Positions 39,771-46,639 of a stretch of 46,639 nucleotides of DNA are shown here, piece by piece. Origin of the DNA: Pseudomonadota bacterium (lineage in GTDB: Bacteria; Desulfobacterota; Syntrophorhabdia; Syntrophorhabdales; Syntrophorhabdaceae). The translations under genes were made by a program, and so were the position numbers. Below the pieces are notes generated by a model that was not told the origin of the DNA, searched no databases, and saw only the letters and a program-made list of their open reading frames with translations. Position 1 is the stretch's first letter. Every line of letters begins with the position of its first letter. The stretch lies in assembly GCA_026388255.1 (NCBI GenBank), contig JAPLKC010000036.1, positions 66,716 to 113,354 of the forward strand. Direction: 5' to 3'.

Positions 39771-41120
39771 ATGATTGATATAAAATCGTTACTCAATCGT
39801 CAAGATATACGCAAGTTCATCTCCGAAAGCTGGTCGGTTGGCTGGCCTATGATGATTATCATGCTTTTTGAGTTTTTAACCGGTCTCACAGATATCTATG
39901 TGGCCGGTAAAATCAGTAAGGAAATTCAGGCGGCATACGGTTTTGTAATCCAGCTTTACTTTGTGTTCATTATTGTCGGCAATGCAATGAGTATAGGCGC
40001 TGTTGCCGTGATTTCACGGATATTTACATCCAAAAACAGTGATCGATTGGCTGAATCTGTATACTCTACGGTTATAGCTACCATTGCCTTAGGTGCTACA
40101 TTGGGCATATCCGGTATATTTTTAACGCCTGTGATTATCGGTCTATTGCATATCCCTACTGAATTGAAACCTATCGTGATACCGCTCGGGAGGATTTATG
40201 CTGCAGGCGTATTGTTTCATTGTCTGCTTATCAACACGAATGCTATACTGCGGGCATGTAAGGAGGTAAGGGCATCACTCAGGACAATGGCAATGGTCTG
40301 TTTCTCCAATATTGTACTGATTTTCTTTACTGTATTTCACACTGGTATGGGCTTTAAGGGGATTGCCCTTTCAACGGCAATCAGTGTTTGTCTGGGGAGT
40401 ATACTCAATATGCGGTATATCTGGCCGTTAATGACAGGTACGAAAAGGTTCTCTGTGAGAATTATAAGAACCATTATCAACATAAGCTGGCCTTCGGGGC
40501 TCCTGCAGGGGCTCTGGCAAATAAACTCCATGGTGATTTTCCTGATAATAAGTAAACTGCCCGAACACAGCGTTGAAACCCTTGCAGCACTTTCAGCAGG
40601 TGTACGCATTGAGTCAGCAATTTTTCTTCCAGCAATGGCATTCAACATGGCCAACGCGGTAGTTGTGGGCAATCTGCTCGGCGAGGACAGAAAAGACGAT
40701 GCCTTTAGGGGCGGACTTGTTACAACTTTGATAAGCGTTGTTGTCGTGTCTTTTATAACAGTTCTTGTTCTTTTTAATGCGAAGTGGATAGCGCCTCATT
40801 TATCGAATAACAGCATCGTTATTGCCGAATGTATTACTTATATTTATATCAGCATGATAAGCGAGCCCTTTATGGCCATTTGGGTGACGCTCGGCGGCGC
40901 ATTGAACGGCGCCGGCGATACGAAGGGCATGATGTTTATTGTAGGGCTTGTCGTCTGGCTTGTACGGGTACCTTTGACATATATTTTGGTAATATTGCTC
41001 GGTTTTGGCGCTGCCTCAGTCTGGTGGACGATGAACCTCTCGCAGTTCCTGATGGCATTGTTCATCTTCAGGCGATACTGGCAAAAAAAATGGTTAGTAC
41101 ATCAATATGGGTATAAATAA
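39771..41120 (+). CDS. MATE-family multidrug/Na+ antiporter
   Basis: 449 aa with 12 predicted membrane helices in two homologous bundles. It starts ESWSVGWPMMIIMLFEFLTGLTDIYVAGKIS and has GNAMSIGAVAVISRIFTSK, the internal repeat AMAFNMANAVVVGNLLGED and the GALNGAGDTKGMMFI loop typical of MATE transporters. Substrate unknown. It stands behind the R-M pair after a 117-base gap and leads into the endonuclease Q-like gene 9 bases on. Confidence 0.92.
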   Translation: MIDIKSLLNRQDIRKFISESWSVGWPMMIIMLFEFLTGLTDIYVAGKISKEIQAAYGFVIQLYFVFIIVGNAMSIGAVAVISRIFTSKNSDRLAESVYSTVIATIALGATLGISGIFLTPVIIGLLHIPTELKPIVIPLGRIYAAGVLFHCLLINTNAILRACKEVRASLRTMAMVCFSNIVLIFFTVFHTGMGFKGIALSTAISVCLGSILNMRYIWPLMTGTKRFSVRIIRTIINISWPSGLLQGLWQINSMVIFLIISKLPEHSVETLAALSAGVRIESAIFLPAMAFNMANAVVVGNLLGEDRKDDAFRGGLVTTLISVVVVSFITVLVLFNAKWIAPHLSNNSIVIAECITYIYISMISEPFMAIWVTLGGALNGAGDTKGMMFIVGLVVWLVRVPLTYILVILLGFGAASVWWTMNLSQFLMALFIFRRYWQKKWLVHQYGYK

Positions 41121-41129
41121 AGGATAAAC

Positions 41130-42378
41130 ATGCGAATTATTGCCGACCTACATATTCACTCAAAATATTCACGGGCAACCAGCAGGGATATGTGCCCTGA
41201 GGCGCTCTGGAAATGGGCGCAAATAAAAGGCATTACAGTCATAGGCACCGGCGACTTCACCCACCCGGCATGGCTTGCCGAACTTAAGGAGAAGATTGAA
41301 CCCACAGGCAATGGGTTGTTCACGCTTAAAAAGGAATTTCAAGTCAAAAGACGTTCCGGATTCATGCAGGGGGGATGTTTTTTTCATGCTCTCCTCCGAG
41401 ATCAGCTCTATTTATAAAAAAAACGGCCGGACGCGAAAAGTCCACTCCATTTTATATGTGCCTGATTTTATTGATGCAGAAAAAATTCGCATAGCATTGT
41501 CAAGAATAGGGAATCTCAATTCAGACGGAAGACCCATATTGGGACTCGATGCAAAGGAACTTCTGAAAATTGTTATGGATATATGTCCTGATAGCCTGTT
41601 TGTACCTGCCCACGCCTGGACACCACACTTTTCAGTATTCGGGGCAGTTTCGGGATTCGATTCGCTTGAAGAATGCTTTGATGAACTCACCCCGCATATC
41701 TATGCCATTGAAACAGGACTTTCTTCTGACCCGTCCATGAACTGGCGGCTTTCGGCATTAGACAGGATCACACTGATTTCCAACTCTGATGCCCATTCAC
41801 CTGCCAAAATAGGGAGGGAGGCAAACATCCTTGATACAGAGTGTTCTTATGGTGCTGTAACTGACGCTATAAGAACAAAAAAAGGTTTTCTTGGAACAAT
41901 AGAATTCTTCCCCGAAGAAGGCAAATACCATAATGACGGACACAGGGAGTGTAACATTAACATCTCGCCAAGAGAGACTGTTGCGCATAATTACCTCTGT
42001 CCTGTGTGCAAAAGGAAGGTAACCATAGGAGTCCTGCACAGGGTCAATAAGCTTGCCGACAGGGATAATGGGTTCAAACCAGAGAGCGCATTGCCTTTTT
42101 ATTCGATAATCCCTCTGCCGGAGGTCCTTGCAGAAACATTTGAAGTGGGCGCAGCCAGCAAGAAAGTAAATACCATATATCAAAAGCTTATACAGGAACT
42201 CGGAAATGAATTCAAAATTCTTCTGGATTCTCCGCTCGATGATATTGGAAAGGCAGGTTCGCCCCTTATCAGAGAAGCAATATCCCGTATGCGTGCAGGA
42301 AATGTCCGAATCACCCCCGGTTTTGACGGCGCATTCGGAAAAATTAAAATCTTTGACAGCACAGAACGGAAGGGGTAA
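41130..42378 (+). pseudogene. Endonuclease Q-like PHP-domain protein, frameshifted
   Basis: Two overlapping frames make up one protein of about 415 aa. The first frame gives the PHP start MRIIADLHIHSKYSRATS and GTGDFTHPAW, then runs into a stop at 41415-41417. The second frame continues VPDSCRGDVFFMLSSEISSI, LVPAHAWTPHFSVFG, SNSDAHSP, ETGLSSDPSMNW and the zinc-finger part CPVCKRKVTIGVLHRVNKLA. Removing one A from the AAAA run at 41346-41349 restores a single frame. EndoQ-type proteins nick DNA 5' to deaminated bases. The shift may be a true mutation, a sequencing error or phase variation at a short A run. Confidence 0.85.
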
Positions 42379-42515
42379 TTCACGGATTTCCTTACCCCTG
42401 GGAAACAGGGAGATTTCCTGCCTGAATTTCAGGGGAACCTGTTTTTTACTATTTCGTCACTCTTTTGATGCCCCGTGGCTTGCCGAGTGGCAGTTCATTC
42501 CCGGCAGATTTATAA
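42379..42515. terminator. Hairpins between convergent genes
   Basis: CCCTG-ggaaa-CAGGG near 42398-42412 and CCTGAA-TTTCAGG-type pairing near 42420-42433, followed by GTTTTTT, lie between the endonuclease Q-like gene and the convergent chemoreceptor gene. Plausible two-way terminator, modest stems. Confidence 0.4.
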
Positions 42516-44378
42516 TTAAAAAAGCTCTATATTTGTTCCGAGATCGCTTCCTGTCTCTGCGCTGCCGTCTGAAGTCAGTATGTTTTTTGGTATGTTTTCC
42601 AATTTGTGTTTATCCAATGCCATATATGCTTTATGGTTGTTTCGCTCGCTGTGCATTGTGTAATTATTCTCCAGGTTTTTTAGCATCTCAATTTTCTCAT
42701 GATTATCTATTTCAGGTAGTAGTTCCTGCGTCTGTGAGATTATGAGGTCAAATACGGTCATGGCCTGCTCGATTTTTTTTGAGAATGCCTCCTGGACGGT
42801 TATACCTGAAGCTACTTTTTCAATATCCCGGGCAAGCGCCTTTCCCTCTTTTTGTATTCTGCCAAGATATGATTTGACCATATCGTTTGTGCGCCCGAGC
42901 CTCTCAAGCAGTCCGTTCAGGTTTTTTAAGAGGATATCTGTTTCAGTTTCCTGTTCCTTTTTGTTTAAGCTGATATTTTGATGCAAGGTTTCCACCGTTG
43001 CTACAATCCTTTTCAATATATCTGCCACTTCAATCTTCTGGATGCCGGAATCTCCGGAAAGATTTTGTATAGCCTCTGCAATAACGCCTAAAGGGGCGCC
43101 TTCCTCTCCTGTATGCGCTGCCTTTATACGAGCATTCACGGCGATAAGCTGAATCTCCGAGCCTATTTCTTCAATATCATTAATAAACTTCGACATATTG
43201 TCAACTGTTTCAGTCAGACTTTCCATTGTTATTGATAATTCGAGGACAGTGTTTTTGATCTCTCTGATAGATGATATGGCCGACAATACGCCACCCTCGA
43301 TCTTTGTAAAGAACGAAGATGACGATTCGTCTTCACTCCCTGCTATATTTTGTACATCCTCATGTATTCCGATAATGTTTCTTGCTGTACCCTCAAGGTT
43401 GTTAATAATACGATGTACGGCATTTATAAAATTTTCCTCTGAGTCAAGAAGCTGTATTTTTTGAAGTTCACAGACTGTATTTGTATCCCGAATAGCTTTT
43501 TTTAAATTATTGTTTTCTGATATCTCAAGCGAGTTCGTATCATTAGTGCCGGCATCAAGTCTTGAGCATAAGACATCAAGGGCTTCCTTTATATGTTCCA
43601 GTTGTTGGCGTGTAATATCATGAAACTGCATGGAAGATACAACTTCTCCTATATTGCCCGTGATTGTCTCCAGTCCTCCTGAAATATGAGCGGCTGTCAT
43701 GACCGAAGATGTATTTTTCTCGGCAAGCGAGGCGATGGTTGCATGCGTATTATCAAGGACAGACTGCGCCTTGCCCTTTTGTTGTGTTTCAAGACTAACA
43801 ACCCTGGAAAGTGTCTGTTTTACAGTATTTTCTAATAAACCTGCACTGGCAAATATCTCAGTAAACCTTGAATTAATAAGTATTGACAGTTTTTCAACAT
43901 CTTCTGCTATGGTAACAAAACCATTGTTATCCTGACGAAGCTGTGAGCTTTCAATCTTGGTAGAAATACCGAGTATTTTCAAAGTTTTCACAATTTTTTT
44001 AAAACCGCTAATAGGCTTATAAATATTGTCAACGATATTGATAATATCCTGTAATGCTGTTATGCCCTGACTGAATTCTGCTTCAGCCTGAACAATATAA
44101 CCCTGCATGTTGTTAAGAAGTTCACGTAAACCATTAATGATGTTTACTATTTCGTTGCCGGACATGGAGCTTGCCAGAGAAGAGGACAATTCCGAAATCG
44201 CTGTTGCGCGATTGTAGAAATCCTGTAAGTTGTTTCCTACAGATAAAAACTCTTTTTCCGTTGAAGCGGCTAACGTATAAAGATCATCCCCAACCATCTT
44301 CAAATGGTTTTTCCAGTCAAAAAGCTGCCCTGAATTTTTGTCAAGAGGCTGATCAATTAATGGGTTAACTTTTGACAT
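42516..44378 (-). CDS. Soluble methyl-accepting chemotaxis-like coiled-coil protein
   Basis: 620 aa with no membrane helix. Almost entirely helical with heptad patterns. Residues about 230-260 (GNIGEVVSSMQFHDITRQQL) resemble the HDITRQ segment found in cytoplasmic chemotaxis-like proteins. About 420-450 (GSEIQLIAVNARIKAAHTGE and GAPLGVIAEAIQNLS) is a diverged MCP tip. The C-terminus ends GTNIELF, close to the xNVELF end seen in chemotaxis-linked proteins of this bacterial group. No CheA, CheW or CheB gene is near. Likely a cytoplasmic receptor or a scaffold that feeds a distant chemosensory array. The ribosome site is weak. Confidence 0.75.
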   Translation of the reverse strand: MSKVNPLIDQPLDKNSGQLFDWKNHLKMVGDDLYTLAASTEKEFLSVGNNLQDFYNRATAISELSSSLASSMSGNEIVNIINGLRELLNNMQGYIVQAEAEFSQGITALQDIINIVDNIYKPISGFKKIVKTLKILGISTKIESSQLRQDNNGFVTIAEDVEKLSILINSRFTEIFASAGLLENTVKQTLSRVVSLETQQKGKAQSVLDNTHATIASLAEKNTSSVMTAAHISGGLETITGNIGEVVSSMQFHDITRQQLEHIKEALDVLCSRLDAGTNDTNSLEISENNNLKKAIRDTNTVCELQKIQLLDSEENFINAVHRIINNLEGTARNIIGIHEDVQNIAGSEDESSSSFFTKIEGGVLSAISSIREIKNTVLELSITMESLTETVDNMSKFINDIEEIGSEIQLIAVNARIKAAHTGEEGAPLGVIAEAIQNLSGDSGIQKIEVADILKRIVATVETLHQNISLNKKEQETETDILLKNLNGLLERLGRTNDMVKSYLGRIQKEGKALARDIEKVASGITVQEAFSKKIEQAMTVFDLIISQTQELLPEIDNHEKIEMLKNLENNYTMHSERNNHKAYMALDKHKLENIPKNILTSDGSAETGSDLGTNIELF

Positions 44379-44665
44379 AGCCTAATCTTGGAATTTACCT
44401 GAAGTTTTTTTAGTATTATTATAAAACTTAAGATTGAACCCGGGCATCATACAATGATTGTCGCCGTTTATTTGATTTAGTTTAGTTTTATTGTGATAAA
44501 TTTTAACATCATGAAATTACTATGGATAATTTAATACGTTATTATTTGAAAAAGTGGACACACAACCCCATTAAAATATCCTACTATCTTTTATCGCAGA
44601 ATGTGAAATATCCATCCTTTTCAAATCAAGGTGCATAAAAATGAAAGGACTAAAAAAATCCTTAA
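44379..44665. other. Intergenic region, nothing recognised
   Basis: 287 AT-rich bases between two minus-strand genes. No gene, RNA or clear repeat seen; it probably holds the promoter of the chemoreceptor-like gene. Confidence 0.5.
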
Positions 44666-45316
44666 TTAAAACCCCAACGGTTCACCAACAAGAATAATTG
44701 TTACATTTGTTCGTACCGGTTTCTTGGCAAGGATTGTATAGATGTTGCATATTCTTTGCGGGGACGAACAGTCAGCACATTCACCTGTTTCTGCGCAGGG
44801 TGTTTTCAAGCCGAGCCTCTTTGCATTTATCGGTGCAACAATCTCCTGAACCCTTACTTTCGCTTCATTGATATCCCTTACAATCTTGTTGACCCCGCAG
44901 ACAAGAATTACATTCTTTGGTCCGAACATCATTCCTGCCACTCGATTTCCAATAGAGTCAATATTGTAGATCTCCCCATTTTCCGTGACGGCATTACTGC
45001 TGCTGAGAAAAAAGTCGGCAAGCAATGCCTCCCGCCTTATCTTTACTATCTCTTCAGGCGACATGCCCTGTATAACAGGATTTAAAAACCTGACAGGACG
45101 ATTTTTTACCTCGTCAAAGAAGCCGATCTGTCCCAGGGTTTGAGACCCACCAACCCCAACAGTTGCACCCTCGGGGATCATTTTAAAAATTTCTTCCAAT
45201 GCATCTGAAGCCTTTGGTACAAATTTAGCAGCAAAATTGTTCTTTTTCAGCGCATTGAGTGTTCTTTGTACCTGCAGATCCTCATACCACTTTTCAAATT
45301 CCGTCATTTCTTTCAT
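44666..45316 (-). CDS. LUD-domain protein (LutC/YkgG-like)
   Basis: 216 aa, GGGAGA 7 bases before the ATG. The LUD (DUF162) fold is seen in RTLNALKKNNFAAKFVPKAS, VGVGGSQTLGQIGFFDEV, SSSNAVTENGEIYNIDSIGNRVAG and GVNKIVRDINEA. A Cys-rich segment near the C-terminus (CAETGECADCSSPQRIC) could bind a cluster or metal. LutC proteins belong to lactate-oxidising complexes, but lutA and lutB are absent here; stand-alone versions with this Cys segment are common in anaerobes and have no known role. Confidence 0.88.
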   Translation of the reverse strand: MKEMTEFEKWYEDLQVQRTLNALKKNNFAAKFVPKASDALEEIFKMIPEGATVGVGGSQTLGQIGFFDEVKNRPVRFLNPVIQGMSPEEIVKIRREALLADFFLSSSNAVTENGEIYNIDSIGNRVAGMMFGPKNVILVCGVNKIVRDINEAKVRVQEIVAPINAKRLGLKTPCAETGECADCSSPQRICNIYTILAKKPVRTNVTIILVGEPLGF

Positions 45317-45437
45317 TATTGAATCTCCCTTACTTAAAAATTATTTTGAAGCAGGTCAGTGTTGTTGAATTCCATGATCTTTATCGAGGATTACCCCTAT
45401 TATGCATGCATATGCTTTGCCAAAATAAATGAAAAAT

Positions 45438-46028
45438 TCACCAACATTGATTTTCTATAATCTGCAACGCCCTTGTCTCATTCAAGGCTTCACGTGCCAT
45501 ATCTGCGGCCACAGACGTCATAAACCACTGTTCTATAATGCTGCCAAGATATGCCAGGTAGCTGTCACGGTCAATGCCGAAGCGAGCATGATCTATATCA
45601 ACCCCAATCCGGGTGAATCGCCATAATTTATCAGCATCTTTTACTAACGAATCGTTAAGCGAGAGGGCCTCCTTCCTGGAGTCGTGGCCATCAATAATTG
45701 CCGTGATTTCATCTATCTTTATTTCATTATAATCAAGTGAACGTAGAATCTCCCCTGCAATCCTTGCCCCTTCGATCTCATGAATACGCCGGGTTTCCGT
45801 ATCTTTGGTGTTAGGACCGAAGGCGCCAGATTGCTTGTCCTCCGGTACAATTTTCCAACCCACATCATGCAGAATTACAGCCGGCAAGACGATGTCTTCA
45901 TCGGCCTCAGGGTAATGCTCCAACAATTGGCGGGCAAACATTAAAGATAAAAAGATGTGGATGTCGTTTTTGCGAGTATCCAAGAAAGGTTTTGCCATAT
46001 CATAAATTTTGTCGTGGATAGTATCCAT
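45438..46028 (-). CDS. HD-domain phosphohydrolase-like protein (paralogue)
   Basis: 196 aa. Same plan as the gene at 4381-4977: AKPFLDTRKNDIHIF, AVILHDVGWKIVPED, RRIHEIEGARIAGEIL, IIDGHDSRKEALSLND, KDADKLWRF and a late IEQWF. All HD metal ligands are kept. The substrate is unknown. GGAAGG is only 2-3 bases from the ATG, so start efficiency is uncertain. Confidence 0.78.
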   Translation of the reverse strand: MDTIHDKIYDMAKPFLDTRKNDIHIFLSLMFARQLLEHYPEADEDIVLPAVILHDVGWKIVPEDKQSGAFGPNTKDTETRRIHEIEGARIAGEILRSLDYNEIKIDEITAIIDGHDSRKEALSLNDSLVKDADKLWRFTRIGVDIDHARFGIDRDSYLAYLGSIIEQWFMTSVAADMAREALNETRALQIIENQCW

Positions 46029-46215
46029 ACCCTTCCTTGTTGAAGCATGTTTTTATACAGAAAGACTATTTTTACCATTAGGCAAGGGACTAAATCAATT
46101 TAATTTATGACTGAAATTGCCTGACTTTTTCGGTTCTTAACTACAGTGAATAGTCGTTAGTGAATTGTGAATAGTCAAACGTATCTTATTAAACCAGTAT
46201 TATTGGTTTCGTTAA

Positions 46216-46241
46216 TGTTGGCATGGATATCCATGCCAACA
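46216..46241. repeat. 26-bp perfect palindrome
   Basis: Each half reads TGTTGGCATGGAT. The dyad is exact with no spacer, centred between 46228 and 46229. It is either an operator, a cruciform or terminator stem, or the core of a repeat. Confidence 0.7.
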
Positions 46242-46309
46242 GCTTTATTCAGAGGGGTAAATCCTTGGAATTCTTTATCTTATCTTCCGTAACCATTTAC
46301 TATTGATGA

Positions 46310-46448
46310 ACTCGTAAAAAGTCGTATTTCTGTCGTTTTGTTATTCCCACGAATACCCTGAAGGGCACAAGCACGGGAATCCAGTGATTTCAATGTGTTC
46401 TGGACTCCAGTTTTCACGGGAGTGACGGTTTTTTGACTTTTTACGAGT
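46310..46448. mobile_element. MITE-like element with 14-bp terminal inverted repeats
   Basis: ACTCGTAAAAAGTC (46310-46323) and GACTTTTTACGAGT (46435-46448) are exact inverted ends, and similarity continues a few bases outward. The inside contains ATTCCCACGAA- and CACGGGAATCC-type segments. This resembles the widespread non-coding elements with GACTTTTTACGAG ends in Desulfobacterota-type genomes. No transposase. Confidence 0.75.
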
Positions 46449-46470
46449 GCATTATTATTCACTGTCTTTC

Positions 46471-46638
46471 TTACACTTGTGGCGGTCTTTTCTTACCATA
46501 TGGAATTTTGGGCATCTGTTGCTGGACATAATCACAGAAAACCTGAAGTTCATAAAGGAATTTTTCAACGTCTTCCCGTATATACGTTCCAAGACCCTTT
46601 TCAAAACCTGTTTTTATGGATATCAGGCCTTTAACATG
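46471..46638 (-). CDS. 3' end of an unknown gene, cut by window edge
   Basis: 55 codons run in from the window edge to TAA 46471-46473. The end reads GLISIKTGFEKGLGTYIRED, then FLYELQVFCDYVQQQMPKIP and a basic tail GKKRPPQV. It looks like real coding sequence but belongs to no family I recognise from this part. Confidence 0.55.
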   Translation of the reverse strand, partial: HVKGLISIKTGFEKGLGTYIREDVEKFLYELQVFCDYVQQQMPKIPYGKKRPPQV

Positions 46639-46639
46639 T

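Larger units (their letters stand above)
46029..46470. other. Repeat-rich intergenic region
   Basis: 442 bases without a gene. It holds two direct copies of GTGAATAGTC (46146-46155, 46167-46176), a 26-bp perfect palindrome (46216-46241) and the MITE-like element at 46310-46448. Confidence 0.7.

Noticed and set aside
1-46639. CRISPR array, tRNA or rRNA genes, integrase or phage genes
   Set aside because: No regularly spaced direct repeats, no tRNA-like T-arm signatures with matching stems, no rRNA sequence and no transposase or integrase frame were seen. The repeats present are small palindromic elements.

Overview
The window reads as chromosomal DNA of an anaerobic, respiring, Gram-negative-type bacterium. 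My best guess is a member of the Desulfobacterota (former Deltaproteobacteria, Syntrophia/Syntrophorhabdia-like). The grounds are a tungsten aldehyde:ferredoxin oxidoreductase with its own ferredoxin, a 13-haem cytochrome with a membrane cytochrome b, several MinD/Mrp ATPases carrying ferredoxin or FeMo-co-type domains, TrmFO, DUF1847 and DUF134 proteins, and short palindromic repeats of the kind common in that group. This placement is inference from gene content; no rRNA or tRNA gene was seen.

Layout. 1-4.0 kb (minus): AICAR transformylase (cut by the window edge), transketolase, endonuclease III. 4.1-8.6 kb: a receiver-domain relic, an HD-domain protein, then a response regulator, sensor kinase and HtrA protease in one plus-strand unit (envelope stress type). 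8.8-10 kb: a lone PilC/GspF protein. 10-20.2 kb (minus): one long, tightly packed unit read thiL, YhaM-like nuclease, rsmE, YdcF-like protein, ferredoxin, aor, dprA, topA, trmFO. 20.6-22.3 kb (plus): DUF1847 protein, then DUF134 regulator, FeMo-co-type protein and a Cys-rich zinc ribbon. 22.5-24.8 kb (plus): 13-haem cytochrome c plus cytochrome b. 24.9-29.2 kb (minus): uppP, an oxidative-stress unit (Fur/PerR-type regulator with an apparent ATT start, then catalase), a peroxiredoxin relic, a radical SAM protein and a small conserved-looking protein. 29.4-35.7 kb (minus): DnaJ-like protein downstream of a nine-gene cluster for Fe-S/metal-cofactor handling (DUF134-NifX fusion, zinc-ribbon protein, two ferredoxin-bearing MinD ATPases, Mrp-NifX fusion, a small unknown protein, NifU/IscU-like scaffold, gamma-carbonic anhydrase-like protein, MoaD-like protein). 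36.0-37.1 kb (plus): a two-gene YeeE/YedE transporter. 37.2-39.7 kb: a type II restriction-modification pair of the BsuBI/PstI kind. 39.8-42.4 kb: MATE exporter and a frameshifted endonuclease Q-like gene. 42.5-46.6 kb (minus): a soluble chemoreceptor-like protein, a LUD protein, a second HD-domain paralogue, repeats, and the 3' end of an unknown gene.

Most striking observation: the first half of the YeeE/YedE transporter has an in-frame TGA exactly where the family's conserved Cys of the G-C-x-SGHGLSG motif is expected. The frame stays open after it for 42 codons and ends in an overlap with the next gene. A stem-loop with a G-first apical loop begins about 14 bases behind the TGA, matching the bacterial SECIS pattern. 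I read it as a selenocysteine-containing sulfur/selenium transporter half. Other items worth checking are a Fur-family gene apparently starting at ATT with a Fur-type operator on its own promoter, two genes whose consensus -10 boxes place transcription start at or next to the ATG (leaderless), two domain fusions that keep a full ribosome-binding site and ATG at the domain junction, and an EF-hand loop inside the multihaem cytochrome.
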